NCBI RefSeq assembly: GCF_030936135.1
Contig: NC_082611.1
Span: 8,633,001-8,697,000 of the forward strand
Direction: 5' to 3'
Origin: Gavia stellata
Lineage: Eukaryota; Chordata; Aves; Gaviiformes; Gaviidae
DNA: 64,000 nucleotides
The notes below the pieces were generated by a model, which had not been told where the DNA came from, ran no database searches, and saw only the letters and a list, made by a program, of their open reading frames with translations. The position numbers and the translations under genes were made by a program. This document shows positions 1 to 15,159 of this stretch, in pieces. Position 1 is the first letter of the stretch, and the number at the start of each line of letters is the position of its first letter.

Positions 1-794
1 TTCTCGAAGGAATCACTCACCTTCCTGCCCACCTGATGGCACTATTGTTCCACTTACAAGAAGTTAAAACAGTATTCTATCTGCTTGAATTAATTCAAGT
101 CAGAATACTTCTAGTATCCCGCCTCCCACCTGCCCACTTCTGTTGATGACTCAGTTTTGCCAGATAAAATAATTTCTGAACACAGAATGCTAACATTTTG
201 TTATCCAAAGGAGGGGACCCTATGCCTCAGATCTTAGGAGCAGGATGGAGGTCTCAGAGAAGGTCTGTGGTGCTAGTTCGCAGTTGGGGAATAAATACCT
301 TTTGTTGGGTCCACTTTGCACACTGAATGCCCTTTAGTGCAATCCATATGGCACTAAATATCCAGCCTACAAGCTGTACTTGGCAAGTTGCACACCATGG
401 CACAGAGATACAAAGGCGCGAGACATGAGTCTACCTGCACAGGGTCAGGAGCCCAGAGTTCCCCTCTCTGTCAGTATGAGACTTGACGGTCTGCACACAG
501 AGCGCCAGAACAGAGATTCGGTACCCTTTAATCATATCAACATGATTTATGCTAAAATGAGTTCTTGCAAGATCAATGTCAAGAGCATTAATTGTTACCA
601 CAATTGTAAGTTGTTTGTTTTGCACAGAAGTCTAATTAGAGAAGATGTGTTTTTACAACCCTCACAAATGCAACTGAAAGCAAAGGGAGCTGTGTTTTGG
701 ATAGAACTAGGTGAAAAGCACTTTGAAAAATCGAGTCCCTGGTGCTCCATAATGGCAAATTGGGGCATGTTGCCCCAGTAATCAATGTTCTGCT

Positions 795-880
795 GCTTTT
801 CTCTATCTCAAAACTGAGGATAACATAATGCCCACATCTCACAGGGTTGTAAAAATAAATGCATAAATGTTTGTGAAGAA
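795..880 (+). repeat. Possible MIR/L2-like ancient repeat tail
   Basis: The stretch runs from a cytosine/thymine-rich start through 'actgaggataacataatg' and 'catctcacagggttgt' to an AT-rich 3' end. This order resembles the central and 3' part of MIR-type (CORE-SINE) elements, where a 'cctcacagggttgt' block precedes an AT-rich tail. The match is by eye, divergence is high, and no target-site duplication was identified. It could be chance. Confidence 0.35.
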
Positions 881-3800
881 AGTATAATAAAATTAAGAGC
901 ATCATAAAAAAAGATTGCTAAGAAATTAATCTTTTTTTCTTTACAGACAGATTGAAATAGCAAGCTGGAAATAAGGAATGAAGAGAATGCAAAATTCTGA
1001 GCAGTTGCTCATTAACTGAAGTTCACCCAGCTTGTGCACTAAGTTAGTGTTCTGGTTGAAAAGTAAGAGTGTGATGATGTCATCGCGATTTTGTCATAAT
1101 ACAAACACACATAGCAATCAAATTAGGTTACAAAAATGAACTAATTGCTAACAGTACCTAACTAGACAATGCGGCATATAGGACTTTTTTAGGCTTACGT
1201 ATGTGATAAAAATAAACAGACATCCAAACAGCTTTTTTAAAAATCTAGATGGCTTTAACCATCCAGAACATTGTACTTCCAACACGACAGTTACTCCTAT
1301 GTACTCTTTTTGACAAATTTGGAACTCTTGAAGTCTGTTCTTGGGCATTAATCATGCAAAAACCTGTACAATGACTGTCTCATACTGTGTTTGTCTGTAT
1401 TTGTTGGAGCTATTTAAGATGTTTCAGTTTTTGCAGATCAAAAATCTTCATTTCAAAATTATCTGCTCATGCTATAGTGGTTCTGATGCATAACACGTTT
1501 ATGATAAGACATTATGGAGAAGGAAGGACACATCAATACAGTGTTGGGGAAATCATCATATTACACAAAATTAAAGCAATCTACAGGACTTGAATGAATA
1601 CTCAATAATGTGTCCATGCCTTGTAAGTTCACCAAAAATATATTTCCATTAACTCTAATAAATTAATCAGGCCCTAATATTGTAGATTTTTCCTTAACAA
1701 TGAAAAAGAATTATCCGTCAAACAAATTCACATTTATGATTTCAACATCATCTCTGGAGAGCAATAAACAAAAGAATTCTGAGGAATTAGTAACTGCAGT
1801 CTGATTGCAGGGCTAAAAGCTCTCATTATTGTCAGAAGATGCTATGTATCTCAGTTGATACTATGTTTTATATTTTCACCAAGTGATATGGTCACCTGAG
1901 CATCTTCAAGCATCGTACCAACATTAATGGCTAAACGAGAAAGGCACAAACAGCTCAGATAACTTTTGAGTTAGTAGGCAGCTCCTTTATTTAACCACAC
2001 TCACTTCCACACTGATTAGCCTGCTAGGTCTACAAATCTAAGACAATTTCACCACTTACCATTCCATTAAGAACAGTAAAAAATTAATGACAAGGTAAGT
2101 CTGACATCAGCTTCAGTGATCACTTCAGAAAGCTAAGAAGAGCTTGTGACTAGAGACGTTTTTAGACCTTTCCTTCTTTCAGTATTACTACTGAGCAGAT
2201 TGTTGGAGAAAATTATGTTTTCTGTCTACAAGAATACACTTACGTACTTTCTTTTCCTCCCTGTCTCTCACTCACACGGGCTGTCAGGTACTGTGAAATT
2301 TCTGTAACTGCTTATCACGTGCTTTAAAAAAGCTCTTCAAATTGTGCCTGTAAGGCCATAGCTGGAAAGACCGCTGCATGATCATAAATATACATTGCCA
2401 CACAGCTCCCTTATAGTGAAGAACACTGTTCCGGAATCATAGATATGGGAGTCTGTGACCACGGCCTGTATTCTCCAAATGTTTCTATCCAACCCTTTCC
2501 ACCAGAGTCCCTAAATAGGTGGTTGCCTTTTGTCAACCTATGTATGTGCTTTAAGTGCTTGTCTGAATCTAGACCCCTGCTTCTCCTTTATTTAGAAGGG
2601 TATTTCTGTTAAACAAGTGACTTTTAATGATTACTTATTATAAGGTTAACTCTAATTATAGGGTATTTTTACTTTATACCTCACTAAGGGTTATACATCC
2701 TCCTACTGCTGAAATTAATGACAGAAATCCCACTCACATCAATGAGGAGAGGCAGTGAATATAGAAATAGTTGGAACCACTTCAGTGCTATTTGCTTTAC
2801 TTTACCATGGCTTCTTACACTGTGGGTCATAGCGAAATACAGGCACATGCAAAAAGCCTTAGGTAACCGTATAGTACCACTGTACATATCTTTTACATGT
2901 CACAAAAGGCAGCATCCAGATGATTTCACAGCCTCCAACCTTAGGGCATAGTTATTCTTAAAATACACAGAAAACCTGAACAATTTAGGCTTCTAAAGAT
3001 CACTTCAACTGACACTGTCTATAATGCTGACAGCAGAGAGAAACATCTTAGACAATTACATTTAGGGTCAGAGGCAGAAAATTGTGTTACTGAGTCACAG
3101 AGGCGCTTGCAAGTGCATTTAAAGACAAACACATAGCATATCAAATGCTAGCAGAGATCTTCCAGTACAGCTTTTTAAGTGAAAAAATATCCTGATCGGA
3201 CCAATCTCTATGAATTAGTTACTCCATTAATCAGTTATGTTAGTCTATTCTGCTATCGTTTTCAAACAGAAATCAATCTCATTTACACAGAATGATAAGG
3301 ACATAATTTAAACTGGGGAAAGTACACAAGACATTTCTCCTAATATGAGAGAAGTACCTGTCTTCGTTTAACTCCAGACTCACAGTGCTACAGGATGTAT
3401 CTTGTATCTTGGATTCTACAGTCCAGATCTCTGCTCCGTGCTCTGGGTAATATTCTCTACTTGCTGCAGGAAAAGAAAGCTTTGTCACTGAGGCTTCCAA
3501 GGCCTGGATTTCACCCTTCATTGTAATAATGCACAGTGCCAAAAAAGTCAAATACTAAACCATGTTTTAAACTTCTCTGTTAAATATGGTAAAAGACTAT
3601 GGCCCCAGCAACCATTCAAATTGGATTCTGTAATTATTTCTATATGATTAAAGCATGTGCCTTAAGAGACAACTTGAAGTGGCAGGCCATAACTTATTTT
3701 GTTGTAAAGGCCCTTTTCAATAATTATAGCTATATTCACACTAAGATTCTCTGCCATTACCATTGAGACATCACCATTAATGATCAACCACATAGATTAG

Positions 3801-6800
3801 AGTATCTATTTTAGTTACTTCCAAACTCATTACAAAGGCAGAATCTGTTATCCAGGATCATGATACAATTGTTCTGGCCCTAACACAACCAGGGCTGACA
3901 GATGGAGTTGTATGGGTTTTAGAACAACTGCTATAGCGTCTCTTTACACTATTGTAGTTGGTCTCAGGTTAACACCTCTCCTCTGTTCTCACCTGGGACA
4001 ACTGCTGATGTTTCTTTTGCATCTGCTTGAAGTCATGTCTTTGTTTGATTGCCACTGCTAATTATCTCTGTACTTTACACCAAACAGAACACAAAGAGTA
4101 CAAGACTAGTCCACAACCTGTCAATGATTTACCAAAACACAACCTTCCTCTGCTTATTAGAGAAATGAATGGTACTTGATTTGAAAACAGTTGTTTTATA
4201 TGTTTAGATTTCTAGCAAGAACTTATCAATATGAATGTTCCGTATTTCTCAGAACTACACCTTCAAGTTTAATTCTGGAAGTCTGAAACCAAAAAAAAAA
4301 AAAAAGTCTTTAATATTCCTGTATATACTGTGCATAAAGACACCTCTGGGGAAAACAACAGAAGTAAAGTTATACAAGTACATAAATCTTCAGATGAACG
4401 ACTCAATAGCACTTTCAGATGTCCCTAGTGGAACAAAAAAACCAAAACCAAATAAATAAACAAAAAATTCATAATTTTTCTTGAATCTCATAGGAACAAG
4501 TGCTAAACGTTCCTGGAAACTGTGCAATACTCTGATTCTGTACCAGATTTTGCACTGTTGTTAACTGCCCATTACCTAGCAGCTGTTGTTCTGGTTGAAC
4601 ATTTCTTTATAGCATTACATTGCTTGCATAATATCTTTTAGAAAATTTCTTTATAGATCTCAGTTTTTGAACCCCTAAAGTGATTACAATCACCTAAGCT
4701 AACACATACCCCAGAAGTAAGGAAAACAGGCAGACAATTTAGCTGTAAAATAGATTATCTAATTGAAACATCCCTTTTATAATATACTCATCCCTGTTTA
4801 TTTCATTCTAATTGTAGTAGAGGGAAACCTGTACTTCAGATGAAGTGTCATTAATAAATAAATAAAACCCAGTAACCCTAGATTCCCATCTGTATCAATA
4901 TACAGTGACATCAACTTGATTCTGAAATTCAGCTCTTTTCAGCTTCTGTAAACCATCTTTCAGCCAGGATTAGCATCACTTTTGTTGTCAGTGTTGAATT
5001 TCAAACATTAAAAGATCCCTTCGTAAGCAATAATAGTGAACTTACTGTAACAATTAGCTCACTTTCATTTGAGATCATATTTTAATATAATACTAATCCT
5101 GGCTACTTTACTACTGTTGAATACATGTAAAACCAGTTCAGCACCCTATGCGCCATGCCAGAATGTATGAGGTAACTAGATGCCATTCTTCGAGCATTTG
5201 GTGCTTATATTTTAATACAATGCCTGAATTAGTTGCAGACATATTTTGAGCTTTAGTATTATATGCTCACCTTGATCTCATAATTTTCCTCTACTTCATT
5301 TTAATTTCCTCATTCTCATTAGCTTTCAGTAATTAGTGCTGTATGGCAAGTCAAAAATTTAAACAAAGCAAGCAGTTCAATGAGCAGTGTGTAGGAGCAA
5401 GCAGAAATAAAGGAAGCCTACTATAAAGTAACATCTATGGCACTATCACAGAGGTCTAAAAAAAGCCTTTTCTCTAGAAACATCTTGGCAGTAAAAATGT
5501 CAAGAGGAATCAGTAAAAAAATCTTCTGTTAAAACTCATGTCAACTTGAGATGATCATAAAGGAAAAAAATCACAACAGAGTGCAAAAAGGTACCTACAA
5601 GGATGAAAGCTGTTTCAGGATGATACTGTAGAAAGCACAGTATGTGCTTCATTCCCACTGCCACTGTCTGATAGATCATAATATCATGCAAATCTCAGAC
5701 AGAAAGCAATATGAATATATAGTACTGAACGAAGAAGGTAAACGGAAAGAACACCAAAAGACTTGAGATCAGATCTTCAATTTGTACAAAGCAGCATTGT
5801 TCAATTTGTTTTAATCAGACAATACTAATTTACAGCAGCCCACGGTTCTTAGGTTTAATAGGAAAGTGTTCTTCCAGATTACTATAAACAGTTTCCCTAC
5901 TGAAAGAGAAAGAAGACAGCATTCTTTCATTACTAGATAGCTGATATTTGGGATTAAAGGTAAGTCTGATTATTTGTGATTTATGCCACCTTCTTTTGTG
6001 TAAAAAAGAGACAGCCAAAAAGGTAAAAGTATCATTAAATTATGTCTGCTTTTTCATGTTAATTATACCTTGTATTTCTCTATCCAAATTCAGACAAGCA
6101 GGTGCTATGGAGCAATTACTATGCTTGACACTTTTCTCACTGTCCTTAAACCAATCAGGAGTAAACCCACTATAGTCCATTAACTTACACCAAGGCTTAG
6201 ATATATAACTACTCTACTCTACAGCATAATTTGTAACTTCTGCTACTATAAAAATATTACTTGTTCAGCATACCATGCTATTTCCATTCATTAAAAAATA
6301 AAACAATGCTCATGTATTAGGACAATGTTACTTTAGATACCATAATAGACTGCTATGCAAATACATGTGTATTTTATTGGTCTTCATCCTAGAATTTTGT
6401 CCACATAAACCCCCTTAAAGATGGAAACAGATTTTTGTCTGAGAAGGAAAACCTCCCATCTCCTGTTCCCACTTTTCTTAAGTTTTTTTTCCAAAATTAA
6501 TGCTCTTGAAATATATAATAAACCCCCACTTATTTACACCTACAATTTTAATTTCATATTAAGGAAACAGATTGTGAGAGCGTGTGTTGTAAAATCTATA
6601 GAAATCCATCTCCACACTAACAAAGTCTGATTCCCACAACTTCAAGTCTATTATTGATTCCAAGAAACTTAAAATACTCAAAATAGATTATTAAGTAGGC
6701 TATCTGATTATACATAATATTCCAAGGAATACAGACAACAAGATTAGCTTATTCAGATTTGCCTAGTTTCAGAGTTTTCCTGCCACTGAAGGCATTGGTT

Positions 6801-7021
6801 TCTGTTCTACCCCTGATTAGGGACAGCACTTTAATTTAGAAAATGGTCAGGAAATATGAAATGAAGTTTACTGTATAAAGATCACCCCAAATCATAGCAT
6901 GCTTCCCTCTATCCTAGTGACAAGTTATCTTTGTCAGAATGACACATTGTCACCTCTGATCTTTCATCTCCAACTTCCTTTATACGTTCCAAAGGATCAA
7001 CAGACTTAGGGAAACCAAATT

Positions 7022-7156
7022 ATCACAGAATCACAGAATCATTAAGGTTGGAAAAGACCTGCAAGATCATCAAGTCCAACCATCAACCCAACACCACTAT
7101 GCCCACTAAACCATGTCCTGCAATGCCACGTCCACACGTTCCTTGAACACCTCCAG
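7022..7156 (-). repeat. CR1 LINE 3' fragment
   Basis: The fragment starts with tandem 'atcacaga' units, the reverse complement of the 8-bp CR1 3' terminal repeat. It continues with the typical 'aaggttggaaaagacct' and 'catcaagtccaacc' blocks, then 'cttgaacacctccag', where similarity fades. This is the usual 5'-truncated, 3'-anchored structure of bird CR1. Its 3' end lies at low coordinates, so the element is in minus orientation. It has no coding capacity. Confidence 0.88.
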
Positions 7157-7505
7157 TTTCTTTTCAAGGTCCAGAGGTTAACTGAAAATCTTTAGCATTG
7201 TTGGGGATTGAAAGGCTAGGTTTGGATGGCAGAGTTTTACTTAATTAAGCACAAGTGGATTTATTAAAAAAAACCTGTTCTTCTTGTCCATATTATCTTA
7301 GGATATAAATAGAAAAGTTTAATTAGTTAAGGAAGAAATTTGAGCTAGGTCTCAAATCAAACATTTGATCCATGAAACAGTAACCTAAGTAGTGGTTATT
7401 GTCACCTTTTGAATCCTTTATAAGCCAGAATGGCAAGCCAGAGCCAACATTACTATTTTGCCTGGTATCTCCTCAGCTATTTTTCCTTTACTTAGCTGAG
7501 AAAAC

Positions 7506-7569
7506 TATAAAGGTGAGCAGCTGACTTGACATTAATTAAATTACATTACTGTGCAGAGATGCATCAGTA
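7506..7569 (+). promoter_or_regulatory. OCM: Candidate TATA box and non-coding exon 1 of OCM
   Basis: A TATAAA hexamer at 7506-7511 is followed by a CAGCTG E-box at 7519-7524. About 60 bases further on is a good donor, GTAAGT, at 7570-7575. The OCM start exon has an acceptor ending at 8106, so an untranslated exon must lie upstream. Starting about 30 bases after this TATA box and splicing at 7570 would give a short first exon and an intron of roughly 540 bp, a layout typical of parvalbumin genes. This is inference; other upstream exons are possible. Confidence 0.3.
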
Positions 7570-8113
7570 GTAAGTACAACAAGAATTGTTCTAAGATTTT
7601 TATTTGAATTGCTGGAATTACATATGGATGGACCTTACATAGATAAGTATCAGTTTTCTTTTTATTCTTCAGAGCTGCTGGGGGAGAAAACAGAAGCAAA
7701 CCTTCTTGACTTTCTTTTTTCCACTGCATATACTGTTATTTGTATTGCAAGATGACATGCATTCCAGTAAGACTAATTATTAGATTAATGATTACACAGA
7801 GTTTACAAATGTGCTGTACTTAAATAGGATGCAGGTAAATTATAAAAAATTTATCAACTCACAACATCATTTATGTAATCCATCTCATTAAAAAGTATTA
7901 TTTCAGCACTGCTATTTTTAAGGAAGTAATTTACTAAATCTTCTAATTTGTTTACGAATAGCAGTGATGTTGATTTGATCGATTAGATTCATCTACCCTT
8001 AGAAGTCTTGTTAGCCATATAGTATTCTTCGAAACACAGAAAACCCCATTTGTTCTAAGATGCATTTGCATTCACAAATTTGTTTGCAATATACTATTTT
8101 GCACAGGTTTAAA

Positions 8114-10800
<2,687 letters not shown>

Positions 10801-11020
10801 AGGTTCAAAAGGACCAAACAAGACAGAATTGGGATGAATCTGCACAAGACACTCCAAAACCTTGAAAATCTGGAGTCCCTTACTTATCTTGACAGTGTCT
10901 GTTTTTTGTTCATTGCCTTAGTAGCATAATGAAACACTGATTAATGATTTTTTTTCATTGTGTGGACCATTAACCATGTTCTAAACTCTACTTTAGCAGA
11001 CACTTCCCTTAAAAATATCC

Positions 11021-11026
11021 AATAAA
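11021..11026 (+). terminator. OCM: OCM poly(A) signal
   Basis: AATAAA lies about 220 bp after the OCM stop codon and is followed by a GT-rich stretch ('cttgtgtctgttttt') suited to a downstream cleavage element. The 3' end is therefore expected near 11040. Confidence 0.75.
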
Positions 11027-12436
11027 AATTAATCCTATACAGTAGCTTGTGTCTGTTTTTCTGACTGCTAAACTGAAACGTGTGAATTCTTAAACTAAAA
11101 GTGTTAATCCCTCCAAGATCTTGATCTTATCAGGCCTTCACATGTGGAACATCTTTTGAAATCAGTGGGAAATCAGTTTACAATAGGCCTCCTGGATTAA
11201 GCTTGAAGTTCTCAAAACACTCAGATCTTCGTCAAAGACTAGGAGCTCAGATATAGTTGTGAGGTAGATGAGGATAAAATCTCTCACTGACTTCCAAGTG
11301 AAAAGCAGTCATACGCTTTTGCTTAAGAAGTGGTTTCTGCATGAGAATGTTGCAGTTTCAAACCGCTCTTTTTACATTAGACAATTAAGAGAACAAGAAA
11401 GTAAAAACCACATGCCTTCCTGCAGAAAGAATTAAAAGGAAAGCCTATGTGGACTTGAGGTTTCAGAAAACTGTGAGGCTTTAAAAAGCAGCAGGGAAAC
11501 AAAAGGTATCTTCTTGGTGGTATTTTCTAGCTTTCTCAATACGGAGGACTAAAAGTATGGAGGAATAATTTGTAGAAATGCATGTTGAGAAAGTTCCACA
11601 TACTCTACCTGCTATTTCCAGGCTATGTCTGCTGTATTAAAAAAACCCTTCACAAAAGCATCCATCTTTGGGGATGCTGAAGAAATGTCTTTTTATGAAC
11701 AAACAATTCAGTCATTAGAAAAGAGAGATGTTCAGATGCTCTGATGGAGTATTTACATATTCACTTGTTTTCTCAACATTAACAAGTGCTATATACTGCA
11801 GTTCACACACATGCAGCTTCTAGGAGTCACTAGAATACAATAGAAGCCTTTTCAGCAAAGTGAATGGTTCAGTCACTGCAATTTCAATGCACTTCTTCCT
11901 TTGCTGCAAATGACTACATTCAAAATTAACTGCATTTTTTTTTCTTTTCAAAAGTCTCTATAAATACTGGTAATTGTGCAGAAAAACACTAAAACCAGAG
12001 CTGAATTGTTTATGAGAAGGGGAAGAGACTAAAGAATCTGAATGTACTTGCAAGAAGGGCTGTATCTTTCCGAGCAACAAAGTCACAAACACAGAGTCCA
12101 TATGGTTAATGCTTCGATATGCCAGGCCCTTTTCTCTGTCCCAACCTGTATTTTGCAAACCTAACAAAACAGTAATTGAAAAATTCCTGTTGGCCTCAAA
12201 CATACTCATCATCAAAGCAAAACCAGTTAAATAAATTAAAATTCTCCTTTACTCAGTGTGAAGAAAAGTTCATGGAGTGCCATCCTCCAAGACACCCTAG
12301 AGAGCTGCACCAATACAAATTCTATAATGATTCATCCCTGAGTACTCACCTCTGCATGTTCTCTGCAGCCATCTACTCTTTTGGGAGCCAAGTACTGGAC
12401 AGCCAGCCAAGAAACATCTACTGCCTTTTAAAAAAA

Positions 12437-12459
12437 CATACATACATATATATATATAT
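12437..12459. repeat. CATA/TA microsatellite
   Basis: A few CATA units run into an uninterrupted TA tract. This is a simple sequence repeat in intergenic DNA with no neighbouring gene. Confidence 0.85.
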
Positions 12460-12755
12460 TTTAATTCACAATTCTTAAAAGTTGACGATTGAAAACAGAA
12501 TTTTTGTCCCATTTCAAAATGTTTTCAAGCAGCTTAATTTGGCATACAAGTTGATTGTAAGCTGGTATACTCAGTACACATGAGAATTTAATATGGTCAT
12601 CACATTTCTCCTTTTATTGTGCAAAAATAACACAAACTGATAAAAATTAACATTTAATTTTAATAATATTTCTTAACTTTATGAAATATGCTCACCTGGC
12701 ATAAATCACTAGACTACCAGTGACTTAAACAGAGCTACTCAGATTTACACAAGCT

Positions 12756-12785
12756 GAGGATCTGACCCATGAGGATCTGACCCAT
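12756..12785. repeat. 15-bp perfect tandem duplication
   Basis: The unit gaggatctgacccat occurs twice head to tail without a mismatch. It is a small, probably recent duplication with no evident function. Confidence 0.85.
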
Positions 12786-15123
12786 GGAGATTCTCATAGC
12801 ATAAGATGGATGTCACAGGATATTCACGAGAAATAAAGTGTGTTCTTGGCAATGAAACCAGTCTGATGACAGAAGGGTCTTGGAGTAGTTCACATTTAAG
12901 TAACAAACAAATCGCTCTCCATTTCACTGACAATTAAGTGTCCTGACCTTGACTAATCATATTACATCAGGCAGGCAAATGCATGCAAAATAAAGAATTT
13001 TTCAGTTGCTGTTGCACTCTGAACTCTAGCTCCTCTCAATGTCTTAGCCTTTGCACCATGGACCTAGGCAAAGAAACCCAGAGGCAAAGTACAAATTCTG
13101 TTATTCTCCACTAAGATGCAACACATTGCTGGAGCAGGTCACTGGACAGAGGTGGACAGAAGATTTGTGCAGTGCCCTGGCCCACAACAAGTTTGTGAGT
13201 GAAATTAGAACTTTCTTCATTTTCCAGAAAGAAGAATATATCACAGCTGCCTGCATCTGAAGTTCCTGGAAAACATATGAACTACAAAATGTACTTAGGC
13301 CCAATCAAGAAGCAAGGAACAAAAAGACTAGAGAAGCACTTCTTGGCGTGACACGTATCCTTTTAACTAATTTGTATGTAAAGGCTTTAGAAAAATCTTG
13401 TTCATCATTACTCATTCAAAACACATCTCAATTGTTTGTTTATAGCTTATTACTGTATACAAGTTGTGCACTACACTACCAAACAGAAAAAATACTACCC
13501 ACTTACTCTACTTGAGACATTTTGAGATCTCTCTAATATCCAAAGTACTGCAGTTAAAGGAACCTTTCCATGCATTTCCATCAGGAAAAAAGTACCTTAA
13601 AAATTAATAGTACAACAGCTACTCCAGTAGATTACTGTTCTCTGTGGGAGAACATTTTAAGTAAGGAAAACTTGTTGACTTCCACTTTCTGAAGTGGAAG
13701 AAACTTTCAAAGTTAAAACAACTTATCCCTTTCCTGGAATCCTTGAAATGCCAAATCACACTTTTGAATGCTCTCGTGATAGTGATAACTCAAACTGGAT
13801 TTACTCACTGGCAGAGATACCCGTCTGCTCCATGGACTAAACCAAAATGCCATTGGTAAGCCTTCTTCTAGAGACATGGTACGCAGAATTCCAATTGTTT
13901 CAAGTAGGGACTTGTAATTGAGAAAGCTCCTGGGCAGGGTTTTATTGACTGACAAGGAAGGGAAAACTAAAGATATTTACCATATTTAACCATCATTTAA
14001 CATGTGGATATGGGTGCTCACTGAAGGGAATGAGCAGCCACTTTCTATAATCATATATTTAATGAATGGGATGGAAATAAGGACTGGATTAATAAACTGC
14101 ATTCACTACAAAGTTTTGACATGAGAGGCAGCATTCAGAAATTAGCTACTACTGACAATCATGCTTACAGATTCCAACAAAAGTTGCAACTAGTTATCAG
14201 AATTACCACTTGTACATTGTATACTAAAATTATTCACTAGACACAACAACTATAAAAATACATCTTGAATACTTGTGATTCCATTAAAATACAGGTCTCC
14301 AGAGTTTCATTCCATGTTCACATTATTTACTCCATAATACCTTGTGCCATGTTACCCTGCCTGTGAACAGTTAAAATATAAGAGAATAAACAGTGGCTTT
14401 ATTCAACCTCTAAGCATAAAAACCACCATGCCTTAAATACGTCAAACTATGACATAATTCTTCATGTAATTCTCTCTCTCATTTCTTGCTGTGATCAGCA
14501 GGGAAATAATTAGCATATTACTATAATTCATCTTCAGAGCTGAAATCCTTTCAACTGTCTAGCCCCTTCCTCATCCTCTCTTCCCAGCTTTTTTTTCATG
14601 TGTACTACAGATCCAGGCTAGTAACAACACCTAGGCATTCCTGTTAAACACATTAGAGAAATCAAAACATTTAAATATCTCAAGTTTTGCATGAAAGCAG
14701 CTTTTTATTGCTATTCAGTGACTTTGCATCCTTAATCATAACCAAAGCTAGTGTAAAGTTACTACCTTCCTTTATGAAATCTCTGATCCTGCAAAGCAAA
14801 TACATTCATTATTAAACCATCTTTACTCACCATAGCACTCAGTTGCTCACATTCCTTGACACCACACTAAGAAGAAATCTGGAAGAGATGAATGACACTT
14901 AGCAGGACCCCTGCATCTAGCTGCAGAGTTGTATTTTCACACAGAGCTACAAAGGCCTGTTACAGTATTAACAAAGCACGCAGACCAGGGATACTCAGGC
15001 ATTGTGCTTTTTGCTGGATCACAGCACTATTTTGTAATTTATTTGCTAAACTAATCCCAAACTGCTGAGTCTACACATTCGTTAACACATTTAGACCACA
15101 TACTGTCAATAGAACAGCTATTT

Positions 15124-15159
15124 GAGCTGTCAGCTGTATTTATTTACAGCTGTCAGCTC
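15124..15159. repeat. Inverted repeat (hairpin) with paired CAGCTG boxes
   Basis: Two 15-nt arms (15124-15138 and 15145-15159) pair at 14 of 15 positions around a six-base AT loop. Each arm contains a CAGCTG E-box and the sequence agctgtcagct, itself nearly palindromic, so the arms are also near direct repeats. It could be a bHLH binding cluster or simply a small inverted duplication. Confidence 0.7.

Larger units (their letters stand above)
1..7500. other. Gene-poor region upstream of OCM
   Basis: AT-rich non-coding DNA. Open frames here are short, show no recognisable domain and are not flanked by matching splice sites, so I call no gene. Contents I can support are a possible ancient SINE/LINE tail near 795-880, an A15 tract near 4291-4305, a palindromic-type old repeat trace near 3450-3520, and a CR1 fragment at 7022-7156. 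Distal regulatory elements could be present but cannot be recognised from sequence alone. Confidence 0.6.

Noticed and set aside
380-781. 133-codon open frame on the plus strand
   Set aside because: No recognisable domain, no splice context, and it overlaps open frames on the other strand as well as a possible old repeat. It looks like chance.
3279-3551. 90-codon minus-strand frame
   Set aside because: No domain or conservation evidence. Part of it resembles an old dispersed repeat ('gaaatccaggcc').
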